Notes under the pieces: generated by a model
Seen by the model: only the letters and a program-made list of their open reading frames with translations
Told to the model about the DNA's origin: nothing
The model's database searches: none
Shown: positions 11,624 to 24,200 of the stretch, one piece after another
Layout: every line of letters begins with the position of its first letter
Numbering within the stretch: the stretch's first letter is position 1
Assembly (NCBI RefSeq): GCF_000346465.2
Contig: NC_034014.1
Span: 28,498,076-28,562,075 of the forward strand
Reading direction: 5' to 3'
DNA length: 64,000 nucleotides
Source of the DNA: Prunus persica
Lineage: Eukaryota; Streptophyta; Magnoliopsida; Rosales; Rosaceae
Translations under genes and position numbers: made by a program

Positions 11624-12026
11624 GGATAAATTACTCAAATGGTCTTCAAATTTATACTCAATTTACATTTTGATCTCTCAATTAAATTATTCGTTCAAAT
11701 AGTCCATCAACTCTATATTAATCGCTCAATTAATCCTACCGTTACATTATGTTAATATTGCCGTCAAATGTAAGAGTAAAACCTTCCATAACCATCTTAT
11801 GTTCCCCAAATAGGTGATAAACTAGTGATACAATTGTGATATAGGGCTAATACATATGTCAAAAGTCTTATTTACCCCCATAATCATCCTTGTTAACAAA
11901 AAATATAACGATAGGACCAAAGTGCCGATTAATAAAGAGTTAGTGGACCATTTAAACGAATAATTTAGTTTGGGAACCAAAATATAAATCGAATACAAAT
12001 TTGAGGACCATTTGAGTAATTTAACT
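11624..12026. mobile_element. MITE with long terminal inverted repeats
   Basis: The left arm (ATAAATTACTCAAATGGTC, then TTCAAATTTATACTC) and the reverse complement of the right arm (TTAAATTACTCAAATGGTCC, then TCAAATTTGTATTCG) match for roughly 110 bp with scattered differences. The interior lacks a coding frame. Flanking TTAAAATTT on the left and TTAAAAAAATTT on the right may be a diverged target duplication. Long inverted repeats suggest a Mutator-like non-autonomous element, but this is inferred from form only. Confidence 0.6.
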
Positions 12027-12618
12027 TAAAAAAATTTGTTTCGGAAAGGTTAAGTGATCCATGTTTTAGGACCAAGAGGCCTAACCCCTCACCCACAATC
12101 CCCTCATTATCACCTTAACGAATAATAAACTAGAAATGATAAGAAGAAGAAATAAATACGGGGTCACACTAATCCCCACCTCCAAAGAAAATTTAAAAAG
12201 TAAAAAGGGTTACTGCTAAATCACAAGATCATTGTCAACGCTCAGAAAAATTCTTCATCCACTCAAACTCAAAGTCTTAAATCGACTGATTTGACAACAT
12301 AACAATAAAAATAAAAAAATAAAAGGGAGGAGAAAGAATATATTAGTTAAAGAACAGGTAAAATTCTCTTATTCTACAATAATCGTACAGGATGATCGCT
12401 TAGAGTATCTTTCCGAAGCAAAACAAAAAACTTCCAAGGGAAACACCGAGATAAATTTACCTGAAACCAGATGAAGAGTGTCAGCACAACGGCAAATTAA
12501 ATTTGCGTATCTCCAACTGTATAGACATCAGTTGCAGTGTATGAAACTAAATGTCCCTCACAAACCCTATGGGACAAGAACAAGAAATTGCCAAGAAACC
12601 CAGATATGACGGCGAATT

Positions 12619-15600
12619 TTATACATAAAGGACATACATTTCAGTATGAGAAGGTACAGGTTGCACTTCATTTGAGCTCCTCTTCGACTTGTGCTTCGAT
12701 TTCTTATCCCGCTTCTTACTTCTGAAAACCAGTCAAAGTTTGGCATTAATACAAAACAAAAGGGCACCAGATTAAATGTGACTATTTCTAGATAAGGAAT
12801 AGCATACTCGTCATGTGAACTAAGACCCCAACAAGATTTCAGTTTTCGGTTGATGTGCTTGAGATCCTTGTCTGAAGGAAACTTGTATTTTCTTGCCTGC
12901 ATATACATTAGCCAGGAAGAAAAGCAGATTGGGAAATGAAACCAAAAAGTTATCAGATTAAATTTTTTGAAATCCTGAACTTAATCATCTAGCTTTATGA
13001 CATAATTTTCACAAATGTTCGTGCTGTATCGCAGAGTCAATGGAGTTTGCATCACACTTGTATGTAGATTGCAACGAATTTATACCCAAGAATCTATTGC
13101 ATTAAGGAATTCAACTAGCTCTGAAACGGTATGTTCAGAACTCTGACGAGAGAGAATGCTCCTCAGGTATCTGAAAATGAGCATACATGAAAGAAGGTTT
13201 ATTAGTATTGTCCAACAACAAACACCCCCTCCCCATCCCAACAATTTAATGTCAATATGTAAACAATTCTACTTGAGCAGCCAATAGGGAAGTTGGGGGG
13301 AAGGCAGAAGTAGAACTATACAGGAAAAAGAAAAAAAAAAACAATAAAAACGATAGGAAATCTAAAGTTCGAATCAGAACCTCTCAAAGTCAACAACTTT
13401 GTGCACCTGATTTGCACTACGCAAAGCAGCCAATGCCAACTGCATCAAATTAAGATGGGCAAGTTAAAGATGATGTATATATTATCCATGAGAGAGAGAG
13501 AGAGAGAGGAGCTCAGTAAAGGCCACATTATTTTTCTTATCTTTCGGTTGGGCTCTATCTCACTGTATACGAAATGACCAACTTCTCTTCCAACTCATAA
13601 AATTCATTAAATGCTGCTCCAAACACCCTAGTAACTCTCCAACCAAATCCTAATACTCAAACCTAAAATGGGTAAAGTATTTCGATTCTTTAGCGAAACT
13701 TTCCAATTAAGTTGCAAAACTTATGTTTGATATTTAAAATTAATGACCAAATTCTGAGCTTGAACGGCTAGAAGCTTGAATGGCAAATCGTACCTGCCCA
13801 GGAGGGAATAGAAGTGGTGCATCCGTGAGCATGATTTTATCCACTTCCATCTTTGCAGCATGAAGCAAATTCTACAAATCATTCCATCAAAAAAATATTT
13901 AGCTGGTTAAGCAAAAGCCAGATTACACTCATCAAAAGAACTACATTTTCCACTAAATGGGAATTTCATTTGCAACCATTATATTGCACCCCAAGGAAAA
14001 ACGTTACACACAAAGCTGATTAGTGATATTTGGCTCATGTGCAGGGGAGTGGGACTTTCGGAGTTCTTCCTTTGACAGAAGTGAACTGACATAGTACTAC
14101 CAATCTCAATAAATTCCTTGGAAAATTTTTTTTTTTCCTGTTATGTACATATTGACACAAGAACCAAATGAAACAGAATTATTCATTTAATTAAAAGACT
14201 TCCTCAGTGAATTACTTATAGTTTAAATTTATTAAATCATGCAGAAATATACATTGCTTGTGACTGGCTATTGGTTATTTAAAATGATTGCGGCAACTCA
14301 ACAAAGAAAGACTCTTAAAGATTCAGTCGAATAGATGCCATGTAACAGAACAGAAACTGAAAACACTATTCAGACACATACAATTAAAAAAACCCCAAAC
14401 AATTACCTGCAGAATTTGGAGTCGATCATCGTTTATTCCACAGAATTCCTAGAAATGAACACTAATTGTCACCAAGTACACGCAAGGAACTTCTAAAAAA
14501 AAATTGAAATGCATACGAAAATAAAATATTAAAGATGCACTAGAGAAAACCAAAAGAAATTTTAAGAAGCATCACAAAAGAGTAGGAAATAGTAAAGTCA
14601 AAGCATCCTCGTAGAGCATTTGTTGGGGGGGGGGGGGGGAAGATATGCAGAAATTTACCTCCATATCATCGATAAAACCTTCAATTGAGCGATATGGTGC
14701 ATAAACAATAAGATCAAATTCCAAACTCTGCACAATAAAGGTATAGTGTTATCTTAAACAAATAAAACAGAAACGAAGTAGAAACAACAAAGAAATGTGT
14801 GGCACATCCATGCCTGATAAACTATCATCTCATTATTGAGTATCATTTGATGATCCTGTGAGATCCCCTTACCAAGCTCCTCTGCTGATACGTGGTTTTC
14901 TTCTATTTTACAAGCCGCATATATACAGGTTAACCTGTGAACAAGTCAATTAATTCAATTTAAACATCCACAAACAATTAGGTAGATGAAATGAATTGTT
15001 GCAATCATATAAGCTTAGGTAAATAAATATGAGAATAATGACCCGATTTTCTAGTGTCTCAACATCTTAGTGAATTTCTACCTAGAAGAATCAAATTTCA
15101 CATAGAATCACATATGCATTGACAACTGACAGATATTAAATAGATATAAGCCAACCTTACATTATATTTTTTGGATGATGTTGCATCACCGACCATTGTA
15201 GATAAAACCTTTTGAAATATATAAGAGCTGTTGCCTGCAAATGAAACCAATTAGACAAGGATAGTGCTCAAACTGATCAAGTTTTTGTAGTTCTCATGCT
15301 TCCTAAACTATGACCACTTCTTTTCTTCTGTCAAATTGGGAAGCCACATACCTGAACTTTATGAGGGAAGTGAAAGTTTTTGCACACTTCTTGAAGTTTA
15401 TTTTCATAAAATACTCGCATAAACTGCTCCTCTTCAATGCTAATGGGTTTTGGACGAGAATGCTTGTCAGCTGTATTTAAAGACCAAAAAGTAAAGCAAT
15501 TGAAAACCAGTTAAATATTCCAAAGCAGAAAATAATAATAATAATAACTAACCAAGAACTTGTGAGACACATTAAAATAAAAAAGCCTTTTACGTTTGTG

Positions 15601-16729
15601 CCTCACTTGTGTGTGTGTGTGGTGATAGGGAGTGGAACCTCAAAAGAGCATTACCATTATCTTTTGCAATAACTTGAGGTTCAGGGTATGATATTGTGCC
15701 ATCAACATCTACTTCCATTAGTGTTGCTCCATACTTCACAAGAAATTATTTGTTAGAAGTAATTGAAAACAATCCATGCCGAATTTCAGAAAAAATAACT
15801 CATTTCCTATGGGACAAAATGCAAACATCTTCGACAACAAATACTAGAAAGAACATACAAAAACCTAAGAAGTAGTAGAAAAGGTATACTGTTAACCTTA
15901 AATAATCAATTAGAGACATTGCCTTAATTTCAACACATCCTCTGCTAGTCTGCATAGCTAGATAATATGTCCTTAAATTATCTATGAAGGTTTACTCGAT
16001 GCACTGGTATATATTTCCTCATTCCAACAAAAAAGCTCAATACGCTGAAGAATAAATATGCCAGAAAAAACAACTAAATATAAACAAAGCATAGTGGGTG
16101 AGATGTTCACAAAGCGGACCAAACAACAATAAAACAAATTTGCATGAAGTTACTAATGACTAGTTTTAATTAAAGAACAACAGGCTTGCAGTGACTAATG
16201 AAGCAAGACTCTGTACATACCTTCTCCAATGTTTGTATTGCTCTTTGATTAGCAGCCTTGTATTTACCGACCTATATCAGAGAACATGACACTAATAAGC
16301 ACATACGAAATTTCAATTCAACTTCAAAGTATTGCAAACATTAAAGTCCCAACTCAAATAAGCCTTAAACCAAAACAAAAAAAAAGCTTTTTTCTTTAAT
16401 TTCATCTAAATTGCTCCATTTTATAAGTTGGAAACCACATTCATTGTTTCCCCGAGCAATCAAATAGAGCATAAGGCAAGAACACCTAACAACGAAGATT
16501 ACAAAATCAATTTAATTTAAAAAAACAAAACTTTTTAGTTTAGTTAAACTTAAAACAACTATAACAATGATAAAAGAAACTCTATTTTCCTTCATTCCCT
16601 CAGCATCCAAACAGGCCCTAACTGAACATAAAAATCAGAAAAGCAAAGACAATATGGAGGTGAAATTACCAGTTCTTCAGGCGTGAAGATCCACTTGGCT
16701 CGGTGAGTCGAGGTCTGGAAATCAGCCAT
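12619..16729 (-). CDS. CYCH1-1: Cyclin H (CDK-activating kinase / TFIIH subunit)
   Basis: Cyclin H binds CDK7-type kinase (CDKD) and MAT1 to form the CDK-activating kinase, which works alone and within TFIIH in the nucleus. Thirteen exons join in phase to 342 residues, close to the 336 of Arabidopsis CYCH;1: 16729-16670, 16271-16221, 15733-15655, 15470-15352, 15234-15161, 14934-14814, 14727-14659, 14448-14407, 13871-13794, 13439-13381, 13170-13086, 12896-12808, 12721-12619. The start [15 protein letters not shown] matches the family. The first cyclin fold includes [16 protein letters not shown] and [19 protein letters not shown] at about residues 95-150; [12 protein letters not shown] and LLFPPGQLALAAL lead into the second fold. 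The C-terminus is a basic Lys/Ser tail. The intron after exon 6 has a GC donor (CAG|GCATGG); no GT donor nearby keeps the frame. Confidence 0.95.
14625..14639. repeat. Poly-G run of 15 in cyclin H intron
   Basis: Fifteen consecutive G on the plus strand lie just upstream, in transcript order, of exon 8's neighbour, in the intron between exons 7 and 8 of cyclin H; the transcript reads poly-C. Length may be affected by sequencing error. Confidence 0.85.
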
Positions 16730-19189
16730 GTCAACTCGGAAACCCTAGCTCAGGTGCTTGCAGAAACAGACACGCACAAGAACTGAAATCAGTGTGAGCG
16801 TCTATGGAAGGAAGCTTTAGGTTTTGTTTTATCAAAAAAAAAGAGAAGGCTTTAGGTCTTGGACCTCTTCCTTATTCGCGACGTAGGTAAGGTTTATGGA
16901 ATTGACCCAAAAAAAAAAAAGAAGGTAAGGTTTATGGATGGATGCATATACCAACGACATGTCGTTTATGTTTGTTTTCCGTGGAGCACTTGCACAACAC
17001 GGGGCTACACTTTTTTTCCCGCCTATTGTCTCGCCGATTTATTTTTGTTTTACAATGTGACGCGGAGACTTGTAAGATATAAAAGGGTACCACCATCTCT
17101 AGAGCAGCAAGGCAAAAGCCCAAAAGGAAGAGGTCCAAAACCTAAAGCCTTCTTTTTGACGGAACCAGAGAAGGACTCCTGAGCCCAATTCTGGCAGCCT
17201 ACTTGCCCATGTGTAGACCCAAATATATGTGGAGCCCAGCCCACTAAAGTCGGTCTAAGCTAACCACCAGTTACGCGCCCAGCTTTCTCAATTTTAAGGG
17301 TCCAGATCATTTTGGCTGTGAGCTCAAACAAACAGATTTCAATTTCAAATTTAAGCTGCAAAGGGGGTATTAGCTCTTTTTTTGTTTTTACAGATTATCC
17401 ACCGAAAGATATTGTCGGCAGCGAGATCGAACTTAGGCCTTGATTATAAAGAGAATGATATTTACCAACTTGACCAACACTCGTAGGCTGAACACTTCTT
17501 TAATTGATGGTAAAATAACTCTTTCAGAAAAATATACTTAAAAAAAAAACCAACAACTACTCGTGAGATTGGTACATTTTGCCAGAGATCCTATCAAAGC
17601 TCGTCCTTCCAAAAGCTCCACCTTTTGCGAAAGACCTGCTTTTAGAAATCCATCTTTTCAAAAGATATAACTTGTAACAGATTTTGCACGAAACAGACTT
17701 TTGTACAATCCACATCCTACTTCTCTTGAACTGGAAATTCAGAACAAATTCCCAAAAATTTTAACCTTTTCCTCCACTATTACTTTGACAGCACTATGAA
17801 TTGAATAGACTGCAATTGAGCTTGAGACCATGGCCATAATTAAATTCCATTTGGACGAGACATGCTTTGTTAAAGTAAGGATCTTTGCTGAGAATCTCTT
17901 GTAAACAGGGTCTCTTCTTGTCCTCTACCAACCTGACCAAATTACTTGAAGAGATTGACAAGTTGGTTGGTATGAAATTGAAATGTGACAATGATTTAAG
18001 AATCTGCTCACTCACTTTGATCTGATATCTTTTGGCTTTAAAAACCAATTAGGTGCACTTCTTATTCACTACGCAATTCACATTTTTGTGAAAGGCTCTC
18101 AAAATTGGGACCTCACACTCACTGCATTGAGCATTGAGCAATTCACATGCGTTGTTGCAGTTGAGCTTTTTTCTTTTTCCTTCTTTCTTTCTGTGCACAA
18201 GGACCCAAGTGCCTCTGTGCCAATTTGATTCCATGGCCTTGTCTACCCAATTTAAGCTCGACTGAGACATTGGGAAGCACCAACCAAGCTTTTCAAAATG
18301 CATCATGCATGCATCTGGTCCATTCCTTTTATTTTTATTTTTAGTGAGTGAATAATTTTTTGGCATACTTGGGTCTAAATGCCTTTATATTTTCTTTGTC
18401 CTTTGAGTAATCCATTTACATAAAGTTTGTAGCACTTTTTTTTATATATTATTGTGTGTTGAGAGAATTCATCATCTTCTCGTCTCAATCAACAATTTGT
18501 TAATATAGATTAAAATTCTTTGCATTTAGTGCAAGTTTTCACATGTAAACATTCTCTTTGATGCGTCGAGCTATAATGGAATTGAGTCAATATCATTTTA
18601 ACTATCAAATTTTATTGTTTTTCATTATAATTGTCTTTCAAACTAACCAAAAATAATCTGAAAATAAATACAATGTTAAGAGAGTAAATAAGAATCCAAT
18701 TCTCATCATAATTGTACAGAATAATAAAGCACATCATATTATGAATTGTAGCTTAGTGGAAAAAAAAAAAGGACTTTTTGCTATATAAAGAAATATATTT
18801 GACATTCATAGTGGATGAAAGCGTGAGTAAAAACCCAAGGATAAAAGCGCATGGGTTAATCGGATTACCCAGTGGTAAAACTTTCTCTCTCTTCCCATGG
18901 TGGCGGAGGCTGACTGGGCATCAGGGCCAGTTGTGGGCCAGCTTTGATGTGCTGCGATTCCATGGGGCCCACTTATACATCACTTCATCGTCGTCAAATC
19001 CAGTTAACCCCATATGGCAAAACCCAACGCAACCCATCACATCTTTTATATTTTTGGTCTGTCCTTTCTCCTTACTTTTGCTTTTTGATTTTTGGTCAGT
19101 CTCTTTACTCCTTAATTATTTTAAAAACCAAGGAAAATAAAAAGAATAATTAACAACCAGGTATGCTTTGCTTTGGTGCAAATGCCCAC

Positions 19190-19225
<36 letters not shown>

Positions 19226-20560
19226 AGTATTATATATAGATATAGTTTTATAAAAATAAAAATATAGATATAGTTTTATAAAAATAAAAATATAGAAAAA
19301 AATCCAATAAATTCAAAACCCATTTGAATTGAAGGAAAGAATCTCAGTATAAAATAAAATAAAATAAAATAAAATAAAATTTTCCAAATTGCCAATAAAA
19401 AAGATAGCAGAAGTGTTTGTTTTGATGACAATCAATGGCCATGCTCATTCATTTGTACTCTCAATTATCTTTGAGTAGGTAGTAAGAATCTTTTGCCCAA
19501 AAGTTTATGGCCCTAATAATGTAACTTTTCCCTCCTTCTCTGTCCTATGTAAGTAACTTGTTAATTATTATTTTGTAAGCCTTTTACATTACTCCCATAT
19601 ATTATTATAAATGCAAATGTTAAAAAATATATTAAAGAAAAGCAGATACTAGACAATGGCAACTTTATTTCTTACAGAGAAACACTTCAAATCTAATACT
19701 TTAGAAAAACAAAATATAAAGTTGGCTTTTTAAGGACCCAAATTTAATAAACGAAATTTGAAATATGTCACAATTCATGTCATCGTTTTTTAGATAAAAA
19801 GAAAAATGAAGATAAAATCAAAAGCGCCCGTGTTGAACTTTAAATTTCCTAACTGATCAAGACATGATAAATTCAAGTAACGTCGAGACAAATGCCCAAC
19901 TGATTTCTAAGAGCTCATCTCTACTTTTTCATTGTTTATCTACGTCATATAAGCCATGGAACACAAGATATGTATGTTGGCTTCATTGAAAGGAGGAGAG
20001 GAATAAGTTATTTTTTAAAATAGTGGTAAGAAGTGAAGAATGTGAATATGCGTGTAAAAATAAAGCAAATCCAATTGAGTTTTGTATGACGAGAATGAGA
20101 AACCAATGATAGTTCGTTCTCATGTATATGGTAAGTGAGAAGTTTGGGTTTATTTATTTATACAATTTAGTTCTTCAAGTGTTACATATATGTGGTAGTT
20201 CTCATGTAATTTTTATAGCATAGTGGTGTTAGAATTTTAGTAAATTTGATAAAAGTATATTTCTTTTTTAAATTTTATGTAAAAAGTCTTATTCTTTTGT
20301 CTTTTTTAATGAAAAGGTAAATAGAAAATGTAACTACTACCCTTTTAATAATTATTTTAGTTTTGGAAATTTGCCATCACTATCATTAAAAAATAATTTA
20401 CTGCCACTATAATAATTGCCCTCTCTATGTTTTCTTTTCTTTTCTTTTACACTTGATTTCAATTGGGGTGTGTTTGGATGCTTTCCCATCAGATTCTTCA
20501 CTCAGGGGACACACACAGCTTTTGAAGATCCAAACCATCCATCAATGCCACATAACCCTG
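16730..20560. other. Gene-poor region between cyclin H and SNF4
   Basis: No convincing gene on either strand. Short frames at 16859-17182, 17794-18048, 18049-18366 and 18778-19140 show no domains or splice partners. The region has a (CT)n tract near 19192-19222, a 26-bp unit repeated twice at about 19231-19290, and an AAAAT pentamer run at about 19350-19381. The last few hundred bases should contain the SNF4 promoter. Confidence 0.45.
19192..19381. repeat. Cluster of simple and short tandem repeats
   Basis: In order: a CT dinucleotide run, two near-identical copies of ATATAGTTTTATAAAAATAAAA, and at least six AAAAT units. All three are typical non-coding plant low-complexity DNA. Confidence 0.85.
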
Positions 20561-21294
20561 CTTAGCTCTCTCTCTCTCTTCAAAATTAGGGTTTTTTTTC
20601 CCTATATATCTCTATTGTCACCCCCAAATGTTGCACTAAATTACATCACAACCACTTTGATAGTCGAATTCTCCCACCTAGTTTCTGAAACACAGAGCTT
20701 TGGGATTGGGTTTGGTGGGAAACTCTCTGACTTGGGTTAGATCACAGATCACACTGTGGGAAATTCCCCTGTTTTTGCTGGTTTTTCTGAAGGTTTTATG
20801 GGTTTTCTCCGTGCCCATTTGATTTGTTGACTTTTAGACTCAGAATTTAACCAGAAGGCGCTGAGATTGAAACATATCAAATTTTATGCATAGTGCATGG
20901 AGTGGATTGTGGAGGCAGTGCGTAATTTCCAGAGATTTTTGTGTTGAAGGGTTGTGATTTGGGATTGGTGGTTTGGTTCCATACAAATTTGAGGTTTTGG
21001 GGGAGTTTGGTTTTGATTTGGTGGCCCTGCATGTGTAAGCTTTAAGGGTCCTCTGCTCAGTTGTGGAGGATCCTACTACTAAGAAAAAAAAAGAAAAAAA
21101 AAAGAAAAAAAAAACACAGAATAAGGGTTTTTAAGTGTGATTTATAAAGTGTTCGTAATTTGTGTGATGAACAGTACCGAGTTTTTGCGGCAAATAATCA
21201 AGTGGGAAGGTGTTGAATTTTGCAGCTTGTGGATTGGTTTTGGGCAAAAAATTTGCATTATTTATATATATAAATCTATCTAATTTGGTGGGAA
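20561..21294 (+). promoter_or_regulatory. SNF4 5' leader region
   Basis: CTCTCTCTCTC, a telobox-like ATTAGGGTTT and a T-rich tract at about 20560-20600 resemble the start of a plant housekeeping transcript. An A-rich tract, A8GA10GA10-like, occupies about 21081-21116 just upstream of the ATG. Whether a leader intron is present cannot be settled by eye. Confidence 0.35.
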
Positions 21295-24200
21295 ATGTTT
21301 GGTTCTGGTCCGGGTACTGCACATGAAAGCAGAGGACTTTCTGGACCGGTTCTATTTCCAACGCGGTTTGTTTGGCCTTATGGCGGAAGGAGGGTGTTTC
21401 TCAGTGGTTCTTTCACAAGGTGTGGCATCGAAATGACCATTTTCACTTAATAGTTCTTGTTATTTGAATGATAATCGTTTATCCTGTCAAAGGAGCTCAA
21501 TGTATCATTGAATATGTGATATGGATTTATATTTGATTTTCTGTATGCGCAGGTGGTTAGAACTTATACCTATGTCTCCAGTGGAGGGCTGCCCAACTGT
21601 TTTTCAAGTTGTTTGGAACTTAACGCCAGGATATCACCAGGTTTATTTTATAAACTAATTATCAACGCTATTATACCCAGTTCAGCTTTCTGAAGTCTAA
21701 ACTCTTACTTATTGTCCTCATCTCTTGCACTATAATGATTGGTAGGTATTGATATGGATAACTGTCATGTGCTCTGCTCTGCTTAGTTGAGTTTGGTTGC
21801 ATAAGGGATAAGCAATGTACTATTATGGAACAGGATTAGTGATTTATGCTGTATCATTGTCTGCTCCTTTGCTACATTATAAGTGAAGAAATATTTCTGT
21901 AGGAAACATTGTAAAACCGTTCAGCATGAGCAGCTATCAGGCTTCTCTTGTTCAGTAAATATCACCTTCCTAATTGTGGTAGAGCACTGGTTTAATAAGG
22001 ATAAGCAACACTTTCCATTGTCTACTGAAGGACCGTTTGACAGTACTCATCAGTAAGCTCTATCAGGCCCTCAACTACCAAATACATGAAAAATGTTGCT
22101 GGGCGAGTTTGAATTGGCGGAACACAAAAGTGACTATTCTTCTCCTTTGGTTTGGAATGAGCTAACAAGGAACTTTTCATCATCAAAATACATGAGCTGT
22201 GAACCCCTACAAATCATTGCATTGATATTGTGTTGTGAGAACTGCCCCTATATGCTTTAATGTATGTAGGGGAAAGATAATATTACCATTCACTATATGC
22301 TTGTTGTGCTCTATCTATAATGCTCCTAATATGCTGATATATCCTTGTTGCTACCTACCTGTGGTGGCCATACCAAGGGTTAGATATGCTTTCTCACTGG
22401 CACATTATACATTATGAATAAGTCTCATGCTGATATCAGATGTGTTGTTTCCATTAATTGCAGTACAAATTTTGTGTTGACGGTGAATGGCGGCATAATG
22501 AGCAGCAGCCTTTTGTTACTGGGAATTGTGGAACTGTAAATACCATCTTTCTAGCTGGGGAACCAGATATGGTTCCTACTAGTTTCAGTCCTGAGACTTC
22601 TGGCAGATCCAACATGGATGTAGATACTGATGTATTTACACATGTGGTAAGTTTTTTGCTTGTATTTATATTGAGGGCCTTCAAGTTGTCTTGCAATACA
22701 GAATGGGTCATGTTGTAAGGCGGTCTATTGCAGGAAGCAGTTCCTAGGTTCTCACAGGCTGATCTTGACATCTCTCGACATCGTATATCTATGTTCTTGT
22801 CCAGACATACTGCTTATGAGTTGCTTCCTGAGTCAGGCAAGGTTTGAATGCTTTACCCTTCTGCAGGTACTGTTTATAGTTAGTAGTTTATTTGGCTGAC
22901 CGCTGTAATCTAGTAATTGTGTTAACATTGCAGGTCATTGCCTTGGATGTTAATTTACCTGTGAAGCAAGCATTCCATATCCTACATGAACAGGTAAATG
23001 TCTTTTCCACAAAAACATGTGCACACTTCCACTTAATTCCCCAGCTTTCCTAATTTGATTGTCTTTGTTCAATATACATCAGTTTTTTGGACATCTATGC
23101 TGTTTAAACAATTCGTGCTTGGTAATAATTTGCATTTTGTGGTTATCTTTATCCTTGGTTGCTAATATAAGTTCCGTTCAGGGAGTACCTGTGGCGCCAC
23201 TCTGGGATTTTGGCAAGGGCCAATTTGTTGGAGTTCTTAGTGCATTGGACTTCATCCTAATTTTGAAAGAGGTGTGTCATGTGTAAAATTTGTCATTCCT
23301 TATTGCTAGTGTATGGTTATGCTAGTTTTGGATGAAACACAGTAAGATACATATACAAATACTTAGAAGCATCTGTGTGTTTGAAAGTTTAAATTTTTTG
23401 AGGTGCACATGTAACTAAGATGCTTCTAAGCTTCAGCTATGTTGCAAGGTACATAGTAAGCTTGTTCTTGTGAAGTTTCCCTTATTGAACGTTCATAATT
23501 TAGACATGTATCATCTTTCCTTCCTGGCACCACCAACCTAATGTTGCATGCCTATTTTTCCTTTTCCAAACCTTGCTGGAGTTACATATTTCGTTTTCCA
23601 AATAACCTTTAAGTTCTTCATTCTCCTCACTGTGAAAACTGTTTTATGCGGCTCATGAGTTTTCATGGATGGCAATCTCAGATTGTGGTTCTTAATATCA
23701 TTAGCCATTTTTCCTTTTTGGTGTGTGGACTGCATGCTTGATTCTTGAAACGTATCTTGCTTTATAGATGTTGGTGACCTTGGCATTTGTTTTGTTTTTT
23801 GAAATTCACTCTCACTTATACACAGACAAGCACTTCCTAGTTCATTTTCAGTTGATTAAAATGTATGGCTTTTATGAAAGCTTGGGAATCATGGATCCAA
23901 CTTAACTGAGGAACAGCTTGAGACTCATACTATAGCAGCATGGAAAGAAGCAAAATTACGTCTAAACAGACAACTTGATGGCAATGGGAGATGCTATCCA
24001 CGACGTTTGGTCTCTGTAAGTTTCTCCTGAGGCGCTAATTTATATTATCTCTTGAAATGAAATATTTCCCTATGAAATTATATAATTAATAAATTTGTAT
24101 ACCTTTTTCGGCCTTTTGGTTAAGATCTAGTATATTATAGTTCATAAATTTATATAATGTTTTCTTTTAAACAATTTGGAAAAGTTGGTACTTCATTATG

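Noticed and set aside
13360..13390. GTTCGAATC resembling a tRNA T-loop
   Set aside because: No acceptor, D or anticodon arms can be drawn around it; it overlaps the end of a cyclin H exon and its intron.
18049..18366. 105-codon minus-strand frame in the gene-poor region
   Set aside because: Cys/Lys-rich but without a known domain or splice partners; I could not separate it from chance.
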